Shown here piece after piece: positions 8,177-15,686 of a stretch of 64,000 bases of DNA (the first letter of the stretch is position 1; every line of letters begins with the position of its first letter). The stretch lies in contig JAGLBA010000004.1 in the NCBI GenBank assembly GCA_018260475.1, forward strand, positions 1 to 64,000, in the 5' to 3' direction. This stretch comes from Chryseobacterium sp. Lineage in GTDB: Bacteria > Bacteroidota > Bacteroidia > Flavobacteriales > Weeksellaceae. The translations under genes were made by a program, and so were the position numbers. The notes below the pieces were generated by a model. That model saw only the letters and a program-made list of their open reading frames with translations. It was not told the DNA's origin and did not search any database.

Positions 8177-8413
8177 TTACTGTTTCCAATGCCCACCATC
8201 TTTTACTGGTGGTTTAACCTCACCCTCCAAAGATGAATTTGTACTATCTTTAGCAACCTGAGAGTTAAATCCTAAAACATTGTTTTCATCTTCTGATTGT
8301 TTTCTTAATTCTGATACGTGATTAGCATTAATATTATCCATAACTTCTTCAGCTTCTCTGCAAGAAACCAACAGACCTAAAATAGCTATTGAAAGGACAA
8401 ACTTCTTATTCAT
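8177..8413 (-). CDS. Small lipoprotein with PPVKDGGHW tail
   Basis: A 78-residue lipoprotein (signal MNKKFVLSIAILGLLVSC, lipid-modified Cys at residue 18). The mature part is acidic and unstructured-looking, and ends in EVKPPVKDGGHWKQ. Short lipoproteins with a PP-x-[KR]-D-x-x-x-W end are, from memory, numerous in Chryseobacterium and relatives, typically beside TPR/AraC regulators like the one divergent here. It is the first gene of the leftward peptide locus and lies just beyond the paired palindromes. The function is unknown. Confidence 0.75.
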   Translation of the reverse strand: MNKKFVLSIAILGLLVSCREAEEVMDNINANHVSELRKQSEDENNVLGFNSQVAKDSTNSSLEGEVKPPVKDGGHWKQ

Positions 8414-8517
8414 ATTTTAATATTTTTTATGATTAATGGTTTATCCGGCGCCGGATTTTTGTAAGCTTATGAGACGAATTTAGAGATTAAAATTGCTAAG
8501 GATTTGAGAAATTTTGG

Positions 8518-8556
8518 CTTGATTTATAAATCAAGACGAACGATTTATAAATCAAG
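8518..8556. promoter_or_regulatory. Paired palindromic operator, 21-bp spaced
   Basis: GATTTATAAATCAAG occurs twice, at 8521-8535 and 8542-8556, exactly 21 bp (two helical turns) apart. The core GATTTATAAATC is a perfect palindrome, extended to CTTGATTTATAAATCAAG at 8518-8535. The pair sits between the divergent mini-lipoprotein gene and the TPR/AraC regulator gene, an ideal place for a shared operator. The identity of the binding protein is inferred, not shown. Confidence 0.7.
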
Positions 8557-8644
8557 CCGAAATTATAGAATTGATTATTAGTAACTTAAATCTATTAAAG
8601 AGCAATTTCAGTTTAGTTGCGATTTTCAGGTGATTTGATTAAAT

Positions 8645-10423
8645 TTGAGTTATAAAAACTACAAATTGAAATACTCATTCTCTCATACAATCCTATCTAT
8701 ATACTTTATTTTATTAGGAATATCTATAAACGGGCAGGATTTGAAAATTTCTGAAAAGCAAAGCTTTGTAGAACTGAGAAAGAATTATGAAGATATGCTT
8801 GAAAACGACAACAGAGCATTACTTTATATTAAAATCTATTTGAAAAAAGCTAAAAAAGAAAAAGATTATGAAGAAATACTTCAGGGATATCAGGATGCTG
8901 TCTTTTTTTCAAAGGATAAATCCGAAAAACTTAAATATGCAGATAGTTGCGTTACTTCTGTTTTAAAATCAGACGATAAAAAAATAATTAGCAAAGCGTA
9001 TCTTGAGAAAGGAGTTATTTATTATTTCTTTTACAAAAAATATCAACCCGCATTAAACGAATATCTTAAAGCTTACGAATATTCTAAAAATATCGATGAT
9101 GATTTTTTAAGATATAGAATTATTTATCATTTAGGTGTTGTTAAAAGTTACTTGGGATATTATGATGATGCTCTGAGATTATTTAAAGAATGCTCAACAC
9201 ATTTTGAACCGTTGACCCGTGCCAACATTCACCCTAATCTAATCTTTAATAACAAAAAAGGGTATTTCAATAGCCTACATCAGCAAATAATCTGCTACAG
9301 GCAGTTAGGGAATTATTCAAAAAGCGATTCACTGATTCAACAAGGCTTATCATCTTTAAAATCTTCCAATGGATATGATTTGGAGAAAGCATACTTTCTA
9401 AAATGTCTAGGTATTTCTGATTTTCGGAAGCAAGAGTATCAAAAAGCCATTCAGAATTTAAACCTTGCATTACCAGAACTGATAAAGATTAATGATTTTA
9501 CCTGGACATCAGTCGGTTATTATTACATAGGGAAATCTTATGAAAAAATGGATAATGAGAATTTAGCCGTTCCTTATTTCATAAAAGTAGATTCTATTTT
9601 TCAAAAAGAAAAATTTATCATCCCCGAACTGCGAGGAAACTATGAAAGCCTGATTAATTATTATCATACAGCAAAAAATCCTGAAAAAGAGCTTTATTAC
9701 ACAAAGCAGTTACTGAATGCAGATAATATCATCAACAAAGATTATCAATACTTGTCAAATAAAATTCACAAGGAATATGATACAAAATCTTTGTTGGAGA
9801 GACAAAAGCAGTTAGAAAATAAAAACTCAACAGGTTTGGTAATTTTAGTTATAGCTGCTGTTTTAATTTTTATATTAGTAATATTTATTCTGTATCGGAA
9901 TAAAAAAGAAAAAGAGATTCTATATAAATATATAGAATTAGAGAAAAGAATTATTGACCAAGAGAAATCACCTGATATAATTACTCTGGCCTCATATACA
10001 GTAAAAGAAAACAAGGTTGACATTTCTGAAGTAGTAATAAATGACATTTTGCAAAAGCTTAATAACTTTGAGCAAAAAAAGAGATTTATAAAAAAAGGAC
10101 TTACTCAACAGGAACTCGCTAAAAGTTTCACTACTAACACGACATATCTTTCCTTCGTAATCAACGAATTTAAAGGTAAAAATTTCAATACTTACTTGAA
10201 CGAGTTGCGTATCCGCTACATTACTCACGAATTATATCATAATCCTAAATTTCTAGATTATAAAATCGAAGGATTGTCAGAAAAATGTGGTATCACTTCC
10301 CGGCAGAATTTTTCTGACCTTTTCCAAGAAATAAATGGTATCCGACCAACTGATTTTATTAAGCAGAGAAAAAAGGAATTGGAAGAACAAGGAGATGTTT
10401 CTATACCTTCATCTGAATCCTAA
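8645..10423 (+). CDS. Membrane TPR regulator with C-terminal AraC-type DNA-binding domain
   Basis: A 592-residue one-protein signalling regulator. An N-terminal signal/anchor (SIYFILLGISINGQ) leads into about 330 residues of tetratricopeptide-like helices (for example YQPALNEYLKAYEYSKN, YDDALRLFKEC, YQKAIQNLNLAL), then a transmembrane helix near 395-415 and, in the cytoplasm, an AraC helix-turn-helix region near 485-580 (LTQQELAKSFTTNTTYLS and CGITSRQNFSDLFQEINGIRPTDF). The outside TPR part presumably senses a peptide or partner and the AraC part binds DNA. The start is a TTG at 8645, needed to keep the signal segment; the first ATG would lose it. Divergent from the peptide locus, it is probably its regulator. 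Confidence 0.88.
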   Translation: MSYKNYKLKYSFSHTILSIYFILLGISINGQDLKISEKQSFVELRKNYEDMLENDNRALLYIKIYLKKAKKEKDYEEILQGYQDAVFFSKDKSEKLKYADSCVTSVLKSDDKKIISKAYLEKGVIYYFFYKKYQPALNEYLKAYEYSKNIDDDFLRYRIIYHLGVVKSYLGYYDDALRLFKECSTHFEPLTRANIHPNLIFNNKKGYFNSLHQQIICYRQLGNYSKSDSLIQQGLSSLKSSNGYDLEKAYFLKCLGISDFRKQEYQKAIQNLNLALPELIKINDFTWTSVGYYYIGKSYEKMDNENLAVPYFIKVDSIFQKEKFIIPELRGNYESLINYYHTAKNPEKELYYTKQLLNADNIINKDYQYLSNKIHKEYDTKSLLERQKQLENKNSTGLVILVIAAVLIFILVIFILYRNKKEKEILYKYIELEKRIIDQEKSPDIITLASYTVKENKVDISEVVINDILQKLNNFEQKKRFIKKGLTQQELAKSFTTNTTYLSFVINEFKGKNFNTYLNELRIRYITHELYHNPKFLDYKIEGLSEKCGITSRQNFSDLFQEINGIRPTDFIKQRKKELEEQGDVSIPSSES

Positions 10424-10582
10424 ATCTGAAAACTTAATAATTATTCTATAAAAGTTGTCTTTAAAATTAATGATATGATGGTCAGTTCAAATTGAAATCA
10501 AATGGTCAATACATTTGACTTTTCAGTACTCTTAATTCAATACCTCAAATCCAAATACCTCTCAAATTCAGAAATAATTTTC

Positions 10583-11155
10583 TCATTTATTTTCCCTATT
10601 AGCTTCAAACCCATCTTTAAACCTTAAAAAATCTTCTGCTTTCTTAGGATTATTCTTGATCCACAATTGCATTACTTTAGTATTTTCAGACAAGATTTCT
10701 ATCTCATTTTCATCATAGATTTTTTTTCCTTCATCAGCAATTTCGTTTAAAATATCTTGGCGGAGTTCACTTTTGGCTTTGATGCTTTCTTTGTACCAAT
10801 TAGTTGCGAAAGTGATGGAAAGCACAAAAGTGAAAATCCCTAAGATAATAATTCCTAATCCGCTCCAATTAAACTTCTCCTTCATTTCCATTTTCTTATA
10901 AAAATCCTCATAAAAACCTTTAGTTTCTTGTGAAAGGACTATTTCTATTTTGGTAGGAATTTCTTTTACGATTTCAAAGTCTAATTGTAGTTGAGCAATT
11001 GCCAATACCAGATCTTCAATATCCGCTTTCACTTCCGCATTAGATTCCATATTCTTCTCGTTTGATACAGTATTTCTTTCATTAGATTTTATGACATTTT
11101 CCAAAAGCTCCATTCCGTTACTTTTAGATTCTTCATTTTGTTTTTGGTTTTCCAT
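10583..11155 (-). CDS. Mobilization-associated coiled-coil membrane protein
   Basis: A 190-residue protein with a hydrophilic, Asn/Glu-rich N-terminal half predicted as coiled coil (residues ~15-90), one transmembrane segment (GLGIIILGIFTFVLSITF, about 103-120) and a charged C-terminal tail. It directly follows the relaxase gene in the same direction (26 bp) and is low in G+C like the rest of the island. Proteins of this build often accompany Bacteroidota mob genes and may link relaxosome and membrane. I do not recognise a specific family. Confidence 0.6.
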   Translation of the reverse strand: MENQKQNEESKSNGMELLENVIKSNERNTVSNEKNMESNAEVKADIEDLVLAIAQLQLDFEIVKEIPTKIEIVLSQETKGFYEDFYKKMEMKEKFNWSGLGIIILGIFTFVLSITFATNWYKESIKAKSELRQDILNEIADEGKKIYDENEIEILSENTKVMQLWIKNNPKKAEDFLRFKDGFEANRENK

Positions 11156-11181
11156 TTTTTTGATTTTTTAATAATTAAAAT

Positions 11182-12336
11182 TTATCTTGATTTTCGCTTC
11201 TTTTTCCAGAGTTCATCATCATTTTGAGCAACATAATTCGGCTTTAAAAGCTCTTCAAAAAGTTCACTTGCAATTTCTGCTACACTTTCTTTTGATGGTG
11301 ATTTTGGTTGTGTATTCAAACTATTTATTTCGCTGTTGTCAGACATTGATCTTGTCAAATTTTGAAAGTTAGAACCTATCTCAGATAGAAAAAAACCTTT
11401 GTATTGATTAAAAAACAATCCGTTTTTCTGATGGCTTTTTTCCGATTGTTCAATTTTACGTATCCAAACATCTTGCATTTCGTTTTTTTGATTGGGCTTA
11501 TATTCTCCGTTATATTGGATCTTTACTGAAAATCCTTTTTGTAGTAGATTTTCCCGAAATTCCTCTAAGTTGCCAGCGTATTTTTGTGCTTCCTTAACCG
11601 CATTTTTCACCTCAAAAAAAGATTTTATTTCAGAAATTTTCAATTGATTTGAGATTTCAGACAGTTTGTAACCCGCTTTATAAACTCTTTCAGTTTGAAA
11701 ATTTTTGTCTTTTTCCATCACAATCCGCATTCCCGAAATGCCGTCTTTGACATTTGAAGACAATTGAATTTCAAAACCTTTTTCCTTCATTTTGAAAATG
11801 AGTTCATCAAAATTATCGCTGGTTTTCAAAGCTTCTGATAAGTTCTTCAGCATTTCTGCTTTTTTCTGAATTCCTATCTCAACATCGGTCAACAATCCTT
11901 TCTCTTTACAAACTTTCCGAACGGCTTCTCCAAATCTTCTTCCGACATCGTGTGATTTTACCGTACATTTTCCCGAAATATCGATCCTGTTCACGATAAA
12001 ATGAATGTGCTTTTGCTTCGTGCTGTTGTGAATATCCAATCGGAATTGGTTGTTTTCTGTCACTCCAATTTTTTCTAAAGCTCTGGTGGCGATTTCTAAA
12101 AATTCTTCATCCGTCAACTTTCTTCCAATCTCGTCCGGTTGCGAAATATAGCCTGTCAAAGCCCATTTTTCCACATTCAGATTTCGGTCTGCTACCGTTT
12201 TCATTTCTAAAAACTGACCTTTCGGAGTTGTGCTCAGAAGATAATTCGATGCCACCATTTCGGCTGTACCCTTGTCGTTTCCATTGTATTGCAAAGCAAT
12301 TTTTGTAATGGTTCTTGTGGTTGCCGAGTTATTCAT
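11182..12336 (-). CDS. mobA: Relaxase/mobilization nuclease (MobA/VirD2-like)
   Basis: A 384-residue DNA-strand transferase that nicks oriT and pilots the strand during conjugative mobilization. The N-terminal domain has the HUH-type His triad region HNSTKQKHIHFIVNRID near residue 105 and an upstream conserved block (ALQYNGNDKGTAEMVASN). The likely catalytic Tyr is one of the N-terminal tyrosines (YNGND or NYLL). The C-terminal part is variable. The gene overlaps mobC by 8 bp and lies about 500 bp from the oriT-like inverted repeat. It lacks a type IV secretion system in this window, so transfer would need a helper element. Confidence 0.88.
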   Translation of the reverse strand: MNNSATTRTITKIALQYNGNDKGTAEMVASNYLLSTTPKGQFLEMKTVADRNLNVEKWALTGYISQPDEIGRKLTDEEFLEIATRALEKIGVTENNQFRLDIHNSTKQKHIHFIVNRIDISGKCTVKSHDVGRRFGEAVRKVCKEKGLLTDVEIGIQKKAEMLKNLSEALKTSDNFDELIFKMKEKGFEIQLSSNVKDGISGMRIVMEKDKNFQTERVYKAGYKLSEISNQLKISEIKSFFEVKNAVKEAQKYAGNLEEFRENLLQKGFSVKIQYNGEYKPNQKNEMQDVWIRKIEQSEKSHQKNGLFFNQYKGFFLSEIGSNFQNLTRSMSDNSEINSLNTQPKSPSKESVAEIASELFEELLKPNYVAQNDDELWKKKRKSR

Positions 12337-12778
12337 TTTTCTGAATTTTTGAATATAAATACTGATGAATTAATTCGATCAGATTTTCAATTTTCACTAA
12401 AATTTCTTTCTTATTTTCAAAAACATTCCATTCCCGATTTCGCAAAAGATTGGTTATTTTTTTGAAATGAGTTCCAAATTGAAGCAAGACTTCATCGGTT
12501 TTAAATTCATTGATCTTTAACTCTTTTTCCAACATAACATTTCGGATATAAGTGGATAATTTGAGCGGATATTTTTTCTGTTTTTGAATGAGAATTTCAT
12601 ATTCTGAATTGGTCATTCGTATCGAAATCACTTTATCCAGTTTTTTATTTTCTTTGGTCTTCAAGCCACCTTTCCGACCTATTTCTTTGAAATATTTTTC
12701 TCTCTTTTCCTGAGCAATTTTGGCTTCGTTTTCTTTGGTGGCTTGATTTATAAATTCTTGTAAAAAGTCCTTTTCCAT
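12329..12778 (-). CDS. mobC: MobC-like relaxosome accessory protein
   Basis: A 149-residue basic protein with the layout of Bacteroidota plasmid mobilization (MobC) proteins: a Lys-rich N-terminus with KEIGRKGGLKTKENKK, then a ribbon-helix-helix-like stretch VISIRMTNSEYEILIQKQKKYPLKLSTYIRNVML (residues about 50-85), and a helical tail. Such proteins bind oriT and help the relaxase open the DNA. It is the first gene of the mob operon, reading away from the oriT-like hairpin 60 bp upstream. Confidence 0.82.
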   Translation of the reverse strand: MEKDFLQEFINQATKENEAKIAQEKREKYFKEIGRKGGLKTKENKKLDKVISIRMTNSEYEILIQKQKKYPLKLSTYIRNVMLEKELKINEFKTDEVLLQFGTHFKKITNLLRNREWNVFENKKEILVKIENLIELIHQYLYSKIQKNE

Positions 12779-12840
12779 TGTATTAATTTTAGCGTATTAA
12801 AAAACATTTCTGACGATAGGAAGAAATCAAAAATCCCAAT

Positions 12841-12870
12841 TTTACAATCAGCGACCACGCTTATTGTAAA
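12841..12870. other. Candidate origin of transfer (oriT) hairpin
   Basis: TTTACAATCAGCG (12841-12853) faces CGCTTATTGTAAA (12858-12870) with a 4-nt loop ACCA; 12 of 13 pairs match. It lies in the 147-bp gap between mobC and the primase gene, the standard position of oriT in mobilizable Bacteroidota elements. The nick site is expected just beside it, within the following CTTTGGGTAC region, but cannot be fixed from sequence alone. Confidence 0.65.
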
Positions 12871-12925
12871 CTTTGGGTACTTTTTGCACTAACATACCAC
12901 CATATTTCACCTGTATTTATTTTAC

Positions 12926-13804
12926 TCACCTTCGCCTGTGTCTCACTTGTCTTTCAGGTGATGGATTTTTGTGAATAATCCAATCATTTAAGTCTTTAAA
13001 ATCTGAATATAAAAACCGACAATCTTCTGCTATTTCATTTTCGTTTTTAATCATTTCAACAGCTCTGCTTCCAGCTTCGTCATTGTCAAAATAAAGCTCA
13101 ATATTTTCATAATTTCCTAGTGAACTTTTAATATTTTGAATCATCGAAACGGAATTCAAAATGAGATAATCAGCAGGATCTTTTTCTAAAAAATTCTCTA
13201 CACTTTTAAAGGAAAGAAAATCGAAAAAGCCCTCAAAAATCCGAAGCGATTCTGATCCGTTTTTTATGGTTGAAATATCTTTTTTGCCCAAACAGATTTT
13301 AGAATATTTATTGCGGATTTCATAACCGCCAGAATCGTTCTTGAAACCAATTCCAAAATAGTTTTTATCATTCATTCGGTAATGAATTTCGTGTAAGAAC
13401 TGAGTTTGATTTCCAACTTTTCTTTCTCTTAAATATTCCAAAAGTGCAGGATGCTGGATTTTTTTTTCATACGTGATCTCATAATATTTATTTGGGTCTT
13501 CTAACTTTAGATTTGAAATATTTTGCTTTTGAAAAAAAGAAAAATTCTGCTTCTCTGCCCATACTAAAACTTCATTGACCGAAGTTTTCAAATATTTTTT
13601 CATAAAATCGGTATTGGTTCCACCGATTCCTTCTGAAAATAGATACCAATAGTTTAGGCTTTTATTGATTTTAAAAGAGGCTTGGGATTCGCTGGCAAAT
13701 GGGTTGAGATACCAAGCTTCTTTTTCATTTTGTTTCGTGGGAAGGTGTCCGAGAGAAATTAGGACTTCTTCCAACGATATGCTGTTGAATTGTTTGCAGT
13801 TCAT
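12926..13804 (-). CDS. Toprim-domain primase of the mobilizable element
   Basis: A 292-residue protein resembling the short primases of Bacteroidota mobilizable and conjugative elements. The N-terminal region (LISLGHLP, AWYLNPFASESQASFKI, NYWYLFSEGIGG) has the look of a degenerate CHC2-type domain without visible Cys ligands. The C-terminal half is a Toprim fold: EGFFDFLSF near residue 195 carries the catalytic Glu, and LYFDNDEAGSRAVEMI near 240 carries the DxD. It would lay primers on the transferred or replicating strand. It is coded next to oriT and the iteron origin, in line with that job. Confidence 0.82.
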   Translation of the reverse strand: MNCKQFNSISLEEVLISLGHLPTKQNEKEAWYLNPFASESQASFKINKSLNYWYLFSEGIGGTNTDFMKKYLKTSVNEVLVWAEKQNFSFFQKQNISNLKLEDPNKYYEITYEKKIQHPALLEYLRERKVGNQTQFLHEIHYRMNDKNYFGIGFKNDSGGYEIRNKYSKICLGKKDISTIKNGSESLRIFEGFFDFLSFKSVENFLEKDPADYLILNSVSMIQNIKSSLGNYENIELYFDNDEAGSRAVEMIKNENEIAEDCRFLYSDFKDLNDWIIHKNPSPERQVRHRRR

Positions 13805-13858
13805 TTTGTAAATTTTTTGCTATTTTTTTCTTTTTTCTTTCACCATCAAAAATATTTA

Positions 13859-14192
13859 CGGAGATAATATCCAATTGTCAACAACTTTCTATTTTTAAAA
13901 CAATTGATTTTCAACCTATTGCAAATAGATAATTCTTGATATTTTATCCACATTTCTTATTTTAATTATTAAGATTATAATACTTAATAGGTATTAATAT
14001 AATTAAGCAGATTTCCATTACACTTATAAGATTTTGAAAATGAACAGCTTAAACAGTAGCGAGCTGTTATTATTCGGAGATAAAATCCAGAAATACGGAG
14101 ATAATATCTATTTTTACGGAAATAATATCCATAATATCGGAGATAATATCTAAAAAAACGGAGGTAATATCCAGAATTACGGAGATAATATC
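13859..14192. repeat. Iteron-type replication origin: six direct repeats at exact 21-bp period plus one outlier
   Basis: The motif CGGAGATAATATC (with small variants) starts at 14075, 14096, 14117, 14138, 14159 and 14180, a perfect 21-bp period; a further copy starts at 13859. Variants are CGGAGATAAAATC (14075), CGGAAATAATATC (14117) and CGGAGGTAATATC (14159). Between 13870 and 14040 the DNA is extremely AT-rich, fitting a melting region. The array ends right at the 3' end of the rep gene. This 388-bp gap between primase and rep is therefore best read as a plasmid-type origin with initiator sites. Confidence 0.88.
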
Positions 14193-15179
14193 CTACTCAT
14201 TTTCTAGTAATTGAAACACTGCTTTTACGTAATCAATTCCTGTCAAATTCGGATCAATTTTTCGCTTCAATCGAATTGCAAGCTCTTTGTAACCTCTGAC
14301 TTCAAAAAGCTTCCGTAGGACGGATAAACTTCTTTCGTCAAGCTGCCGTGTCTTTTTTAAATATTTCAATGCCCGATCCGTCTGAAGATTATTTAATGAT
14401 GAAAACATTTCTCCGGAGCCAACAGCGTTCTTTGTGTAGTATATCAAAAAATTATAATTGCCTTTGTTGTAGGCATAATTAAAACTTAGCTCATTATAAC
14501 TATCCAGATCTGCCTTTACATTATTCAAAAAATCTCTCTCAAAGCGATAATGCCCTTCATAGTATTCTTTAGAAATGAATAACTCTTTTAGTATCTGCGA
14601 ATACGACTTTATTATTCCTCCCTGTTGTTTGTATTTCAATAGCCACATTAAAAATCGGAGAGTATTTGAGGTTGAAGCTTGGTATGGGAGATCTTTTTTG
14701 ATAGAGAAATAAGAACTCATATTGACGAGATGTCTAAGTACAGCCTTATCCATTTTGAAAAATATATTTTTCTTGTTCCATCCCGGCTCAATTATAAAAG
14801 GGACAGCCTTGTAACCATTGATAGTTTCATCTTTCAATCTAAGCCAGTTGATATTGGCCATATTTATCAATGCGGATTGGATATACTCATTTTTCATTCT
14901 TCTATCCGGATTTAAATCGTTGAGTGGTAATAAAAAATCTACTGTTCCTTGATTTGCCCATCCTTCATAGTAATCGTCAAAGGAAAGCTGATTCTTTTCT
15001 TTTACCAAAGCTGATTTCACTGATATAAATAAAGACTGTTCTTCTTTGATGGCAGACAAGATGACCACCAAAATTCTCTGCTCAATAATGGTTGTCTCCT
15101 GAGAAATTAAAACCTCTCGAAAATCATTAGAAATAAGCACTTTCTTTCGAGTTTTTGAAGTGAAAATTTTACTTTCCAT
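14193..15179 (-). CDS. rep: Replication initiator, Rep_3-like (winged helix)
   Basis: A 328-residue initiator protein with the two-winged-helix pattern of Rep_3/RepB plasmid initiators: NDFREVLISQETTIIEQRILVVILSAI near residue 18, then WLRLKD, then a central region LPYQASTSNTLRFLMWLLKYKQ near 165-185 that matches the second winged helix. It should bind the 21-bp iterons located immediately beyond its 3' end. A plasmid initiator inside an integrated element suggests that the excised circle can replicate, or that a plasmid was captured. Placement of rep upstream of its own iterons is a departure from the common iterons-before-rep layout. Confidence 0.85.
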   Translation of the reverse strand: MESKIFTSKTRKKVLISNDFREVLISQETTIIEQRILVVILSAIKEEQSLFISVKSALVKEKNQLSFDDYYEGWANQGTVDFLLPLNDLNPDRRMKNEYIQSALINMANINWLRLKDETINGYKAVPFIIEPGWNKKNIFFKMDKAVLRHLVNMSSYFSIKKDLPYQASTSNTLRFLMWLLKYKQQGGIIKSYSQILKELFISKEYYEGHYRFERDFLNNVKADLDSYNELSFNYAYNKGNYNFLIYYTKNAVGSGEMFSSLNNLQTDRALKYLKKTRQLDERSLSVLRKLFEVRGYKELAIRLKRKIDPNLTGIDYVKAVFQLLENE

Positions 15180-15213
15180 CTGTATGTAATTGCTTTATTT
15201 TATAGATAACTCC

Positions 15214-15519
15214 TTATTTTTTTCCCTCTAATATTTTTTGAATATCTGACATTCGGTATCGAACTTTGTTTCCAATTTTGACAGTATTCAGATAATTTTT
15301 TTTGTTCCAGTGCCAAAGTGTTGCATCACATACGCCACAAATTTGTTTCGTTTCTTCTCTGGTAAGATATCTTTCTTTTCTAGCTTCTGCTATCTCGAGC
15401 GATAGCTCATTCTTAACACGATTAATTAGTTCATTAGAGAAATTCAGTAAATCTTCACCCGAAACTTCAAGTTTAATACTGACCTTCTCATCTTGAATAA
15501 TTGACAATATATTTTTCAT
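15214..15519 (-). CDS. Helix-turn-helix (excisionase-like) protein
   Basis: A 101-residue protein whose C-terminal half has the MerR/excisionase winged-helix pattern: YLTREETKQICGVCDATLWHWNKKNYLNTVKIGNKVRYRMSD read in pieces as ETKQICGVCDATLWHWNK (helix-turn-helix) and VKIGNKVRYRMSDIQKIL (wing and recognition edge). The N-terminal half is a helical extension. It lies between rep and the unknown 288-residue gene, in the same direction as the integrase. It may direct excision, or control rep. Confidence 0.8.
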   Translation of the reverse strand: MKNILSIIQDEKVSIKLEVSGEDLLNFSNELINRVKNELSLEIAEARKERYLTREETKQICGVCDATLWHWNKKNYLNTVKIGNKVRYRMSDIQKILEGKK

Positions 15520-15576
15520 TTTTTATTCCCCACCATTGATTAAACTTTCTTTTTATAGTGGATTAAAAAAAAGAAA

Positions 15577-15603
15577 GCCACTATCCAGTTATTGGATAGC
15601 GGC
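15577..15603 (-). terminator. Intrinsic terminator of the int-side operon
   Basis: GCCACTATCCA (15577-15587) and TGGATAGCGGC (15593-15603) pair with one mismatch; on the minus strand the stem is followed by TTTCTTTTTTTT. It ends the transcript of the 288-residue gene before the HTH gene. Confidence 0.85.
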
Positions 15604-15686
15604 ACAAAATTATATCAAATAAATCCTGATTATCAGCTATTTAAACCTCGTTTAATTCGTGAAATGTAAAAACGAATTAAACGAAT

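Noticed and set aside
14075-14192. A CRISPR array.
   Set aside because: The repeats are only about 13 bp with 8-bp spacers at a 21-bp period, no cas genes are near, and a Rep initiator is adjacent; this is an iteron array.
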